Shown here: positions 1 through 11,900 of the stretch, in pieces | Layout: every line of letters begins with the position of its first letter | How positions within the stretch are numbered: position 1 is the stretch's first letter | NCBI GenBank assembly: GCA_001655205.1 | Contig: LPNZ01004383.1 | Coordinates: forward strand, 1-42,861 | Reading direction: 5' to 3' | DNA from: Lenisia limosa | Lineage: Eukaryota > Breviatea | Length of the DNA: 42,861 nt | Notes under the pieces: model-generated | Told to the model about the DNA's origin: nothing | Database searches by the model: none | What the model saw: the letters and a program-made list of their open reading frames with translations, nothing else | Program-made: the position numbers and the translations under genes

Positions 1-1190
1 GTTGAGTATTACAGTATTTATCATATAATGTTATTTCATTGCATTTTTGAGGATACATAGTACTATATATTATTTTGCACGAGTGACCTTGAGAAATCAT
101 GTATCTGCAAGGATTTTGGTTTGAGTCGATTTCCGCTGTGATATTCATCATTTTTGAACCTAGGGGGAAAGAACATTTGCAGACAAATATTCCGTTCAAA
201 AGGGAGGTGATTGGAGGGGTCCTCAAACATGAGGCTAGCGAAACTGGCTTTTTTTTTATCTCTATCTTCTTTCAATTTTGTCCTTTTGTGCTAAAATTTC
301 TTTTTTATCTTTTAATTATATCATATATGAAATAGCTAATATTGCTTGAATTAATCCTTAGAGGAACTTTTCAATTTTCCAAATTTAATAATAAATTCTA
401 ACTGGGCATGTATTGATTCAAAAAAGGAAAATAACGAGAGAAAAAAGAAGAAAAAATGATGATAATCCCTGATGATTTTGAACGGACGCAGACAATATCA
501 CTATCATATATGTACATACATGTATTTTTTTTATTTATTATATGGTATTACTTTGATACTTGTAAACGTTTAGGTTTTCCGTATGCCTCTGATTTAAGCA
601 AAAAAAGCCCCGATTCAGCGCGCAAGAAAAGGGAAAGGCTCTATCTCATTCATACACAACATCTTCAGAATTTACTTCAATTAAAAACAACCAAAAGAAC
701 ATGTGCGACAGAAGACAAAGGTTTAACACATTTTTATGACGATATAATTGATATATTTGACATTNNNNNNNNNNNNNNNNNNNNNNNNNNNNNNNNNNNN
801 NNNNNNNNNNNNNNNNNNNNNNNNNNNNNNNNNNNNNNNNNNNNNNNNNNNNNNNNNNNNNNNNNNNNNNNNNNNNNNNNNNNNNNNNNNNNNNNNNNNN
901 NNNNNNNNNNNNNNNNNNACAGATAGAAAATTCACAGATATATGGACGGTGTGATATCATATAATATGTATTAGTATATGATATGGAGAAATATTAAAAT
1001 TCACCGATCATTTGCCTTACAACTCTGTGCGCACGGCTTTCTGCGTTACTCCCACTAGACTGCAAAATGCATTTTATAGGATGATTGCAAGAATTCCATG
1101 TTATAAATGATAAACAAAGTGCTATATTTGTGTCTCACATCATATCTTAGTTTGAAGCGATATTATTGTATAATTTTTAATGATGAATTT
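1..1190. other. AT-rich stretch with no firm gene
   Basis: I see no exon set I can support here. An open stretch around 568-765 (+) contains a basic patch (KKSPDSARKKRERL) and could be an upstream exon of the gene that follows, but it runs into the N gap at 765-918. One copy of a dispersed repeat lies at 996-1055. The rest is AT-rich, with short palindromes such as those around 950-990. Confidence 0.4.
996..1055 (-). repeat. Dispersed repeat, copy A
   Basis: Read on the minus strand, this ~60 bp block matches 8844-8903 on the plus strand at roughly 85% by eye, including the shared cores CGCAGAAAGC and TTGTAAGGCAAATGAT (GTGTAAGGCAAATGAT in copy B). Both copies are flanked by AT-rich palindromic DNA. 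A shorter related end lies at 23751-23794. The family is not one I recognise. Confidence 0.65.
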
Positions 1191-1191
1191 C

Positions 1192-2300
1192 AGGAAAACA
1201 AGAAGAGGGCAGTTAGTGAAGGTAAGAAATGCACAAGAGGTCCTGCAAAAAGGAAGCCTGATGTGATTGTAAATAAGTTGGACATGCCTTCAATGCCTGC
1301 TTCAATTGACGTAAAGGGGGGAGGGGAAAATGTTTCAATTTCTAAATTTTGCTTATTCTATTTCAGATTCCTGGAGTTCAGATGTATAATACGCGTTCCA
1401 AAGGAAAACCTGTACCTGTAAGTTACATTTTGAACCCTCTTATGATCAGCCCACTTCCGCTCCCTACATGGATGTTGCACAAATTTTGCAGTCAACATTT
1501 CCGATGCTCCCTGCTCTTCCTGTGCTTTCTGATTCCATCCTTACTGAGGGCGAAATGGCGCCTCAACCAACTCAAGACCCTGTTTTTGCTTCGCTTCCTG
1601 GTAACCCGTTGCCTTTCCAACAAGTGAGTGTTTGTCATTTTTTCAGCTGATAGGGACATCCTGGTTTGATTGTGACAGATACAGCCAGAAGATACCGGAA
1701 ATAAAAATGAAACAGAACAACACCCCATTACAATTGAAGGTAGGTTGAAGCTGTTTTCTCTGATGTGCTATTATATAAAACAACATTGTTGAGTATGATC
1801 TTGTTCAACAAATATATTGTTCTTTGTTATTGCAAAATTGAAATACGAAAGAGTTGACATTTTAGGGGTTTCTGAACCCAGAGATAGTATTGAGCCTGTT
1901 GTCCCAAAACATATTCCAGAGATGGAGCCCGTTCTCAGAAGTAATATTGAACTGATTCCAGTTCCTCAAATAGAGGCAACTATTGAGCCAGTGATTCCTC
2001 AGCAAAATTCAGTGGTATGTCATGAGATACATTTTGACAAATTAGGAACAATAGCTGTTGAGGGAGGCAAGTTGTAGATTTGTATTATGGATGTATTTAT
2101 TGTGTACTATAGTCACACTCATATTGTGCAGTCCTTTGATCTGTTTTATTTTTCAATTCCATATTAATCAGAAGTTCATAAATTCTTGGGCAGATCAACC
2201 CATTCTCAGCCGTATCGAGACGGTTTGGAAGGGTCAGCACAGAAAAGGGTCAGTAACCACGCAAAATTTCGCAAAAATTACGAAAAAATTTCAACCCTAA
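1192..2300 (+). CDS. Unrecognised proline/glutamate-rich protein, multi-exon
   Basis: Successive plus-strand exons join in frame: a basic segment (ENKKRAVSEGKKCTRGPAKR), then IPGVQMYNTRSKGKPVP, then a 58-residue piece starting PTSAPYMDVAQIL, then IQPEDTGNKNETEQHPITIE, then a repetitive Pro/Glu/Ile/Val stretch (EPVVPKHIPEMEPV and similar), and a last exon ending FAKITKKFQP-stop at 2298-2300. Introns begin GTAAG, GTGAG, GTAGG or GTATG and end AG. The start codon is not determined, and exons may lie further upstream across the gap. Composition suggests a mostly disordered protein with a basic front. No domain is recognisable and I assign no function. Confidence 0.5.
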
Positions 2301-2832
2301 ATTCACCCCAAGTCTTGACCGAATTATATTCACTGTAATGTAAATATAATATCTTTATCCAACAGAATCATATTCTCTGCAGTGTAAATATAATATGTTG
2401 ATTATATATTCATGTTACAAGAGTCAAGATGATTGCAAAAGGAAAACCAACATTAAATGTAAAAAGTAGTACAAACCTTAAATGAAAATGATCATCAGAA
2501 ATATACCATTACAGGCGAGACAAGGAGGAATTTAAATACAGATACTCCTCTGAGGCAGAGCTGATGATCATGATCACTGGTCTAAGGGGTAGTCTGGCTG
2601 TACACTGTGAAGTGGATTATTTCTGGACTTTGTTTTCCATTATTTGTTGATGGTTTGAGAGCTACCATGGTATCGTGGACTGGGGGGAGGAGAAGGGCCA
2701 AAAGGTATCACCGGTCGCCTTTCAAATAGGTCCGGTGCAAAAGTTCATTTTAAGAGACTAACTGGGTGACCTTCTAGGAACTGGATTGTTATAAAAGTAG
2801 CTTCCTTTAATTTCAAAGTTACCTTAAAAAAG
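2301..2832. other. Intergenic, upstream of the double cathepsin
   Basis: No coding exon seen. Two imperfect copies of a ~28 bp AT-rich unit ending TGTAAATATAATAT lie at about 2325-2352 and 2372-2398. The 3' end of this stretch should hold the cathepsin promoter; there is no clear TATA box. Confidence 0.4.
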
Positions 2833-5143
2833 ATGAAGTTCTTCCTTTATCTTTTGGCCCTTGTGGCTTGTGCCATCGCCGCACCCATCGTTTCCGAAGG
2901 TTAGCTTAGGCCTTTTTTTTGACACATTTCCCCTTAATATTCTTCGCTCTTTTTTACATTTCCAGACCTCGTTAACGAGATCAACGCCAAGACTAACCTC
3001 TGGAAGGCTTCCGCTACTGGCCTCGCCGCCAAGGAGCTCGCTGAGGTTAAGCCTCTTATTGGTACCATCATCCGTCCCAACGGTGACTCTAAGCTCCCCA
3101 TCGCCGCTTTCAACGGTGCCATTGAGCTCCCCGAGAACTTCGACGCTGCTGAGCAATGGCCTGGATGCGTTCACCCTATTCGCAACCAAGCCTCTTGCGT
3201 AAGCACCATTTTCATGAGATTTGATTAGGCTTTTTTTAACTTGAAAAGATTTAAATTTATCCGTCGATTAATATTTTTTTTAGGGTTCATGCTGGGCTTT
3301 TGGTGCTTCTGAGGCTCTTTCTGACCGTTTCTGCGTCCAGAAGGGTGTTGATGTGATCCTCTCCCCTCAGGTTCGTAATATTTTTCAATCAAGATTTGTT
3401 TTACATTCTCTAGGAACTTGTTGCCTGCGACCCCAATGACTTCGGCTGCCAAGGTGGTTACCTTGACAAGGCCTGGGAGTACATGGAGTCTTCCGGTCTT
3501 CCCGCTGATACCTGTGTTCCTTACACCGCTGGTGGTGGAGATGATGGTGAATGCCTCTCCAAGTGCACTGACGGCTCCAAGAAGGTCCTCTACCACGCCA
3601 AGAACGTTCGTCAACTTCCCAACAACGAGAAGGCCATCCAGGAGGAGCTCTACAAGAACGGTCCCCTCGAGGTTGCCTTCGAGGTCTACCAGGATTTCAT
3701 GGCCTACGCTGGCGGTGTCTACCACCACACTCGTGGCGGTCTCCTCGGCGGTCACGCTGTCAAGCTCGTCGGCTGGGGTGTCGAAGATGGTGTTAAGTAC
3801 TGGAAGATTGCCAACTCATGGGGAACCGGATGGGGAGAACAAGGTTTCTTCCGCATCAAGCGTGGTGTCAACGAGTGCGGTATTGAGTCTGACGTTGTTG
3901 GTGGTGATGCCGACAAGGTTGAGAACATTGCTGTGATCGAGACCTCTTCCAAGACTCTCGTCAACCAGGAATCTCTCATTGACGCTATCAACGAGTCCGG
4001 TGCCTTCAAGGCCAAGTCTCACGAGCAGTTTGAAGGCAAGACCCTTGAGGAGGTTAAGGGCCTTATGGGTGCTAAGCTCGGCCGTCCCGCCAACTCTGCC
4101 GTGATCACTCTTCACGCTAAGAACATCCCCGACTCTTTCGACTCTGCCAAGAACTGGCCCGGTTGTGTCCATGCCGTCCGCAACCAAGCTTCTTGCGTAA
4201 GCTAAATTGATACAGTGTATTCTCTTTTTTTTTCAATTTTAATTTTGTTAGGGTTCATGCTGGGCTTTCGGTGCCTCCGAGGCTCTCTCCGACCGTGTCT
4301 GCATTGCTGGTGGCCCTGATGTTGTTCTCTCTGCTCAGGCTCTCGTCTCTTGCGACGATGGTGACTTCGGCTGCGAAGGTGGATACCTCCAACACGCTTG
4401 GGATTTCCTTGTATGAGGGTGGTCTTCTGTTTTTATATTTGTGGATGATTTATTAGATATGGACATCAGAAATACTTTGGTGACAACAAATTGGGAATCT
4501 CTCTGACACTTCACGTCTTTCAATATTTTTAACTTTGTTTCTTGATTCACCTATTAGGCCAACTCTGGTATTCCCTCCGACGAGTGCTACCCTTACACCT
4601 CCGGTGGCGGATCTGTTGCTCCCTGCAAGGAGAAATGCACTGACGGCTCTGAGATGAAGAAGTTCAAGGCTATCGGCTCTACTGTTGCTACTCTTACCGA
4701 CGAGAAGTCTATCCAGACTGCTATCATGACTGAGGGACCCGTTGAGGGTGGCTTCACTGTCTACCAGGTATGTTAAGACAATATTTTCCTTTCTCCATTC
4801 TGATTTACTTATGTTTTTGTTCTGACCTTCCAGGACTTCATGTCTTATGCCGGCGGTGTCTACAAGCACCAATACGGTGGCGTCCTTGGCGGCCATGCTA
4901 TCAAGATCACCGGATGGGGTGTTGACTCCGAGACTGGCGAGAAGTACTGGACCATCTACAACTGTAAGTGGGACATCTTATTATTTGAGTTTCGTTCACA
5001 TTTTTTATTTGCATTACTTTTCCTTTCTAATATATTCAGCCTGGGGAACCGGATGGGGTGAGGACGGTCTCTTCCGTATTCTCCGTGGCTCCGACGAGTG
5101 CGGCATTGAGAGCAACGTTGTTGCCGGATCTGCTGACATCTAA
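2833..5143 (+). CDS. Tandem cathepsin B-like cysteine protease (two peptidase domains in one chain)
   Basis: Eight exons (2833-2899, 2966-3198, 3284-3370, 3414-4196, 4252-4410, 4558-4767, 4834-4963, 5040-5143) give 590 residues in one frame. The N-terminus ([18 protein letters not shown]) is a signal peptide, followed by a cathepsin B-type propeptide (NAKTNLWKA). Domain 1 has the papain nucleophile in [13 protein letters not shown] (Cys103), His243 in [11 protein letters not shown] and Asn263 in NSWGTGWG. It runs without a stop into a second propeptide-like region (about 297-375). Domain 2 then has Cys393, His534 and Asn556. Both halves carry the full Gln-Cys-His-Asn set, so both should be active. 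The occluding-loop region is short and lacks the paired histidines of animal cathepsin B, so exopeptidase activity is doubtful. The likely role is secreted or lysosomal/food-vacuole proteolysis, with cleavage between the halves. The family (C1A, cathepsin B-like) is certain; maturation is inferred. Confidence 0.93.
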
Positions 5144-5801
5144 GTCGATGGTAGTTGCTTGTCTTTGATGTACTTGCAATATTATTTATTCGCATTCATC
5201 TTTTGGTGTTTCAAACAGTTATGTTGTATATCCTATTGAGATATTCGACAGCAGTAGTTTCACACTGTCATAACTAAGAGTGATTGTTCCCTGTAAGTGA
5301 ATTTGGAGTTTTAAAGGACAAACCAGTTCATCGATATCGATGATTTATACAAATGCCGTTATTTTTTGTCCATCCATCCATCAGAGTTTATTTGTTTTTG
5401 GTCACCACTACTGCCACTGTGTTGCAAGTTTGATTCAGAATTTGTTTGTTATTGATCTTTTATTATCTCGTTGGGGAGAGGTTTGAGTCAAGTCAGCTTG
5501 ATGAAATACTAGATATCAGTGTAAAAGGTAAGAAAGCCAGCGAACGCCGTGATGACCCAGCAGTAATAAGTTTACTATATAGATAGTTTACGTTTACTAC
5601 TCAATTATTGTTAATCATCTTTCGAGCATGGAGGTGGGTGAGGGAGGGGGTAAATTCGCCTTGGGGTAAATTTACGCTCATGCAACATGACATGTCTCTC
5701 TATTCTATATTGCGCCATGCTCTAGCCATGCATCTCTATTCAATTCAACCAGGAGTATGAATATTTTAAAGAATACATAATTCCTGTAGAAACCTCCTCA
5801 G
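5144..5801. other. Gap between the cathepsin gene and the next gene
   Basis: Holds the cathepsin 3' region. One possible short exon (about 5462-5528, reading VGERFESSQLDEILDISVK, followed by GTAAG) may be the front of the next gene. No repeat or RNA gene seen. Confidence 0.35.
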
Positions 5802-7228
5802 GACAAAGAACTGCTTGAATACCTCCTTGGTGTCGATGAGGTAAGTAGGGTTTGTCAGCCCGCAATGAGATATTTTGCTAGTGGTGTTGGTACCCCCAAC
5901 TTCATTGCAGGTGACTCTTCTTGTATTTCTATCGCTTTTAATGACATGGGAGGAAAGGATTCTCCATCCATAGCCAAAATTCTGGAAAATGCGAAGATTG
6001 TCATTTGAGCAGCTGTCATCAACTGGCTTTCACTCTTCAGGGTTCACTTTCGGCCAGACATTACCAGCTTCCATTGAGTCGCGTGAATACCTACCTGGAA
6101 GCCTTTGGGCTCCTCCAAGAAAAGGAGGATGTTTACTTCCACGGCCCATCAAATTTATGGAACGATGTGAACCAACATTTTCGAGATGCAAAGATAAAAA
6201 TAACACACGAAAGCGGTGGAAACGTCAACCCTCCAGTTGAGAAGTCATCTTCCTTTCCAGATCCGGAAAACTGTAACAACCGAGTCCGGGTGAGGTAAGC
6301 AGATTCCATCCTTGTCGTCTATGATTTGGACTGAACTCACTCTTTAGAAAGTACATCTCTTATGGTCTTGATGCGGATATGCGATTGTTCTCAATTCATA
6401 GGAGGCCGTGTGGTATCCAAATTGGGTTTGAGACCCCGAAACAGTTTGAGGAGTTGCATTTATCACCTCATTGAAAATATTTGCACATTGTTACCTCCCA
6501 GGCTACAGGACTGTCTTCAGCACTTAAGTCAGTTTCTCCCTCCTCCACCAAATTTTCAGCGAGATTTCTTTCCTCCCGCTGAGCCCGATGATATTTTCAG
6601 AGTGCCATATCCTGAATTTGAATCCTACTTGTCCTGCCTGAATCATCTAGACCAATCCCCGTCTCCGGCGCTCTCCCCGCCACCATTTCCATCCACCTCA
6701 CAACCCATATTCTCTCAACCTAGTTTGAGCCCACGTACTGACTTCTCTTCCCCACAACCCCGCTTCCCTTCGGTGCAGTCCCCTCAAAGTTCCCTACTGC
6801 CGACTGTAAGTCACAAAAGACAGGCAACTTCCCACAATTCCAGCCCCGTTCAGCTTAATGAAAGAGACGTCAGGACTGATGAGTGGGTGACTATGTGTAA
6901 ACTTTATTTCTCTTTCCAGACTGAACTTTTCCTGATTAACTTCATTAGGATTGAACAAAGATTGGAGAGTGTGGAAAAACGTCTTAATGACGTTACTATG
7001 TCAAGCAGGATACATGAGCGTTGGGGGGGAGTATTTTTTGAAATACCAAAAGGGGTGCTGACAGTTTTAGGAGTACTTACTGAAACATCTCCCGGATTAA
7101 TGCATGACGTTAAACATCCTGATCATTATCGTAAGCTATTTCGACGGCTTCGGCCAGATATAACGTTTATTTTTATCTCTAAAGATCTATATCTATTATC
7201 ATATTTTTCTATACTACTGGTGCAATAG
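5802..7228 (+). CDS. Unrecognised protein with proline/serine-rich linker and short coiled coil
   Basis: Five exons join with consistent phases: 5802-~5998 (starts DKELLEYLLGVDE and includes GVGTPNFIAGDSSCISIAF), ~6042-6295 (GSLSARHYQLPLSRV and LQEKEDVYFHGPSNLW), ~6349-6454 (KYISYGLDADMRLFSIHRR), ~6502-6896 (LQDCLQHLSQF, then a long Pro/Ser/Phe-rich stretch with PPPFPSTSQPIF), and a last exon from 6950 holding IEQRLESVEKRLNDVTM, a likely short coiled coil, and ending at the stop near 7228. The N-terminal half looks folded and the middle disordered. The start is unknown; the acceptor at ~5801 implies an upstream exon. No family recognised. Confidence 0.5.
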
Positions 7229-7450
7229 TACTTAACACATTGTATTTATTTCCCAAGATCCAGTATTTGATATTATTTCTTGTTCAAAATATTTCTTGAC
7301 ATAATATCTAATATGAATGTTGCTTGCCTATTCTATCTAAATCATATATTGGTATTATATAAATTTCAGATAGTATATTATATATCAATACTATACTATA
7401 TCAGAAAATCTATAATTGACAAGAATAAGAAATAACCGATTCTATAGAAA

Positions 7451-8256
7451 TGGTCAACTTGAAAGACCGTTCGAAGATTCAATTCTCCAGGGATTATGAT
7501 AGAGTGAGTTCTTTTTTTTACAATTACCTCCTTCTTTTTGAAATTGGATTGTCATTTCAAAAGTAGTAATGGATATAATTTTGTCAAAGAATCTGTTTAA
7601 TGCTTTTTTTTACATTGTGAATTGGCTGGGGTTCTTTTTGTACCTATCAAGTCATTTTTGATTTGATTTAAATTTGTTGTTTATCTTTAAGGTGGTGTCT
7701 TTCCATGCTTTCATGGGACCTATTGCTGTCGTGTTTTCGGAAGATCAGATAAAAGTTTGGGAGGATTATAATCATATTTCAAGATTTACACAGATGGTAC
7801 ATGTAGTATGACAAATTTATAGAAATATCATTGTTGTATACCACCACTTCTCTTCACAAATTTTAGCTTGTTGAACAGCGAAGACCGTGTTTCTCACAAC
7901 CGTTTCGTTTTATAAATAGTAATCAAGATCGGAATCAATTTGAGACTTCTCTTAGTGAAGTTCTAATATATTATTCTAACATTGCAAACTTCAAAAAGGT
8001 TGTTGCCAAAAGGTAAGAGATAAATGAGCTCTATGAAAAGTTCCTTCTCATTCATTTGAGATTATTTAAACATTTCAGGTTTTTTGGGCGGTTTAAAACC
8101 GTGTTCTTTTTTGCAGGCCACGAGGGGGAATCGGTGGGAGGGCCATTTGTTAGGTTGGACATGAGATGCATCATATTCAATGTGTTACTTACCTTGACAG
8201 CCCCAGCTCAAATGGGCACGTACAGCCAGGGACACAAACGTCATTGTCTACGTTGA
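7451..8256 (+). CDS. Small unrecognised protein, four exons, possibly incomplete
   Basis: ATG at 7451 opens MVNLKDRSKIQFSRDYDR. The next exons read VVSFHAFMGPIAVVFSEDQ, then LVEQRRPCFSQPFRFINSNQ with SEVLIYYSNIANFKKVVAKR, then FFGRFKTVFFFAGHEG to a stop at 8254-8256. All three introns are GT-AG and phases agree, including a split Arg codon at the last junction. That gives about 165 residues with aromatic-rich hydrophobic patches. An alternative frame runs on towards the gap at 8309, so the true 3' end could differ. No domain recognised. Confidence 0.5.
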
Positions 8257-8967
8257 CGAAGGTGGGACATGGTTGCTGACTGCAAATAATCCTTGGGGGG
8301 GGGGGGGGNNNNNNNNNNNNNNNNNNNNNNNNNNNNNNNNNNNNNNNNNNNNNNNCCACACCCTAAATCTTTAGATGATATTGAAAAGCCCTCGATATTA
8401 CCTTGGAAGAAGCTCTTGAGCAGCATATCTTGATTTTCTTTTCTATTTTTTTTTTTATTTCAGTTCTACTTTCTTGTTTCTTTTTGAGTGAAAATATGTC
8501 TAATGTACTTGTACCAACGCTGATTACCCAACTTCTTCAGCAATCAACATCTGTTTAATAATTTGGGGGAGTACTTTGTCTTGTTGTGAATTAAGAGTTG
8601 AGTATGACATCCCCAAGTTGAATCGGCCACACAGCCAACATAAATATAGAATTAAAACAGACAATACACCATTCACATATAACTACTGCACAACACATCC
8701 CTTCTTCGATCGCTGGACATCCTCTACATCCTTAACAAAACTCACATTCATTGCATATTATCATATATGATATGTATATGACTAGATAGATCATATAACC
8801 TGCTATATATATCGATATATATATAGCTATCTCATATGTATACTGGGGAGGCACGCAGAAAGCTGTGTGCACAGAGGTGTAAGGCAAATGATTGGGTGAA
8901 TTAATAGTATATATACTATAATCCAATATCCCTCACAAAAAAAGGTACAATATGCTGATAAGATACA
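8257..8967. other. Convergent intergenic region with gap and repeat
   Basis: Holds a G run at 8295-8308 directly before the N gap 8309-8355, AT-rich palindromic DNA at ~8755-8830, and dispersed-repeat copy B at 8844-8903. It lies between the 3' ends of a plus-strand and a minus-strand gene. No exon that I can support. Confidence 0.45.
8844..8903 (+). repeat. Dispersed repeat, copy B
   Basis: Plus-strand copy of the block at 996-1055. It continues as GGCAAATGATTGGGTGAATT and TAGTATATATACT, which reappears at 23751-23794. Immediately upstream (8755-8830) is an AT-rich palindromic tract. Confidence 0.65.
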
Positions 8968-11900
8968 CTAAAAGGTACACGAACCTTCGTCGTCACCTTG
9001 CACCACTGTGCTAGGGTTCACAACTCTCGCCTCTATCTGAGAAGGATAAGATCCATCATTTTTCACCCATCCATACCTGTGGGAGATTCCATCCGAAAAG
9101 AGTGAAGATGCTCTTACGGTTCTGATAAATATACTTCTGAACCTAAAAAAAAAAAAGTAAAAAAAAAAACACGAGTACACACACACACACAAAAATAATC
9201 CTTCCAACCTCCATCATGTTTTCGTTCCGGTCAAACAGTTGAAGACATGGCTGCTCCCAGCCCCCAGTCCGTGCCTCAACTCCGATCTCTCCAATCTCAC
9301 TGGCTGACATTTTCTGGGGGAGAGAAGATAAGAAATGGACAAACAGTCAAATAGCAAAAAAAACTTCACTTAAAGGAAAAAAAAGTTAAACAGGAACCAA
9401 CCGAAATGACGTCCAAATATGCATTGACACGCCTCTGATTGCGCAACAGTATGGGGTTAAGTGTCGACGTGTAGCCTTCCTTGGAACCGAACGCAGCATC
9501 ATTTGCAAGGTTCTGGAGGACCTAGAGATGTAAGACTCATATCGCTTCGAAGGGAAATTGGATCAACCAAACCTTGGATACAACAATCAGTGCACGTGTT
9601 GCTTCACGGTTCTGCTGCTCTGCGTGGTGATAAGTTGCGGATAACAGAATATGCCAAATCAAGCTAACCGTCAATAAGGCCAGCAGCATAAGGTGTCACA
9701 AGCGCAGGGTTGATGAATCGAAGGAATAGAAATGAGCCTAAGAGGTCAGTGAATACAAAGTAATACTGGTGAACATACCAACAGCCTTGCGTCTCATGAT
9801 GGGAAGTACTTTAGTAATATTAGTGTACACGTGACTGAGGGCATAGCGCAGCGGTCTGAGTTGTTAGCTGACTGGGGGGTTTGTTGTAATAATATGTCGA
9901 AATGAGAAAGTATAAACATTCGTGAGAGCAAGAACTGTGAACAAAGCACAAAATGACTAGAATAAAAGGCCGACCCTGGGAGAGAGTCTGTCATCAATGC
10001 GTTGAGGATTCCATCAACTGCGTCTCCCACAAAGCCCAGGTTCTTGGCCACATACTCCATGCCGTGAGGTTCAGCAGGTAGACGAGAAGGATCAATCTAG
10101 ACATGTGAACTGGAATATTGTACTTTACTAGAATACGGAGCTTAATAAATATAGACACTCATTCCTTGGGCCATTTACAACATATCTACAAATGCTCTCT
10201 TCGATCGTACCTCATAATGATGGGGAGACTGCACGATAGAGAGTACAGGGTCAATGAGCACTTTTCGAAGCCATTCACGCCCGTAAACTGTGGCTAAACC
10301 AACCTGGGTGACGGGTAAAATATGTGCGTTACTTGAAAACAAAATCAAACCATCCGATTCAAGGAAGCCATATCAAAGATGGGGTATGTGTGACAACGTG
10401 ATTATACACAAAATAGGGAAATAGACGATGTAACTGCATTCTACTCACCCATGCACGCGTTGCAGCCGAATTCTCGCGGAAAAGAGTTGAAGTGTTTGAT
10501 TCCGAAGCTTGGCAGTGAGACAAAGGCGGCATTCAAAACATACTTACACCAGAGTTTTTATTTTGGTTTTAATTCTATCACCCACCCCACCCCCTTCCCT
10601 ACTCAGCATTTTGATTTCCTTCTCAATGATGTCGACGGTGAAATCTAGTGCCGAACCTCGCGCTGCCAACATACACGCAATGCCGACTGCTGACGTGGCC
10701 TAAATGATCGATAAAAAACTGTTCAACTATCAGCCCGTTGGCTCAACATCTAACACACAATATTTTGAATGAAACAGAGATGATGCATGGGGAAGTGTCA
10801 CAATTACACAGCCCTGGACCGGGGACATGGACCATACCCAGATTTCCAGCTTCTCCAAAACCCACTTTAGGGGTGGCAGCATGGTAGAGGGCTTCTGCTA
10901 CCTTGCTTCTTCCAACAATCTACATGCAGTAAGTGAGGGTAAAATGACGTAGCTTCCCAGAAAATGTCGACTTACTCTTTCCAGCATGTGTAGATCTGAG
11001 GCTGAGTGGGCTTCAGCCAGATCATGTGAACGAGTGATTGCATATCCAAACTCTACTTCAGGCTTCAAGGTCAATCATTATAACTATTTTGCCATTTTGT
11101 CAGCAAAAAAAAAACGGAAAGATAAGAAAAGGGATAGATAAGCAGAGCAATGTGGCCAACCTCCGGTTCTTCTTCAGGGATCTGGGGATCCATAATCGGG
11201 TTTAAGGGATCTTCATCTATTTCAGAACCAACAGAACTCTAAAATGTTAGAAAATTTGCATCATGTGGATAGCTTAATAGAAAACCCCGTTTACCCCTTT
11301 GAGATTCTCATTTTCGTCATACTTCCAGCTACCATGCACGCCAGCGTCACGCTCCATTTTGGCAATTCGCCGCTTTCTTTGGTCTCTCAAGCCTGGGGGG
11401 GGGGGGTAAACTTAGAAANNNNNNNNNNNNNNNNNNNNNNNNNNNNNNNNNNNNNNNNNNNNNNNNNNNNNNNNNNNNNNNNNNNNNNNNNNNNNNNNNN
11501 NNNNNNNNNNNNNNNNNNNNNNNNNNNNNNNGGAACAAACACCAATAGACTTCCGTTCGTGGGAACAAACACCAATAAACTTCCGTTCGTGGGAACAACT
11601 GCCAGTTGGGAATGCTAATGTCTCCACAACACCCCCCATCCCCTTCACCTTTTAACCTAGCCTGTCTCTGAGCTCTTCGACCAATCTCGTCGTTGTGCTC
11701 CAGGTTGCTGTGCTCGGATCTGGCGCTGGGCTCAAATGTGGGCAAATGGCCATAGCCAGCATCAGACTCCACTGAGGACTGTAGAGGTAAACCCTGGTAT
11801 CCACAGACAACAAATAAGTGTCTGAAAAACGAAATGTGATGCTGCTCCAATATTAACATGATGATACGAATAAAATGAAGAGGAGACCAGCAAACCTCGC

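Noticed and set aside
5851-5868. Possible 18-nt intron (GTAAGTAGGGTTTGTCAG)
   Set aside because: It has GT and AG ends, but reading straight through stays open and coding-like, so no intron is needed.
8225-8310. Alternative frame reading NVIVYVDEGGTWLLTANN
   Set aside because: Short, runs into a G run and a gap, and has no supporting splice join.
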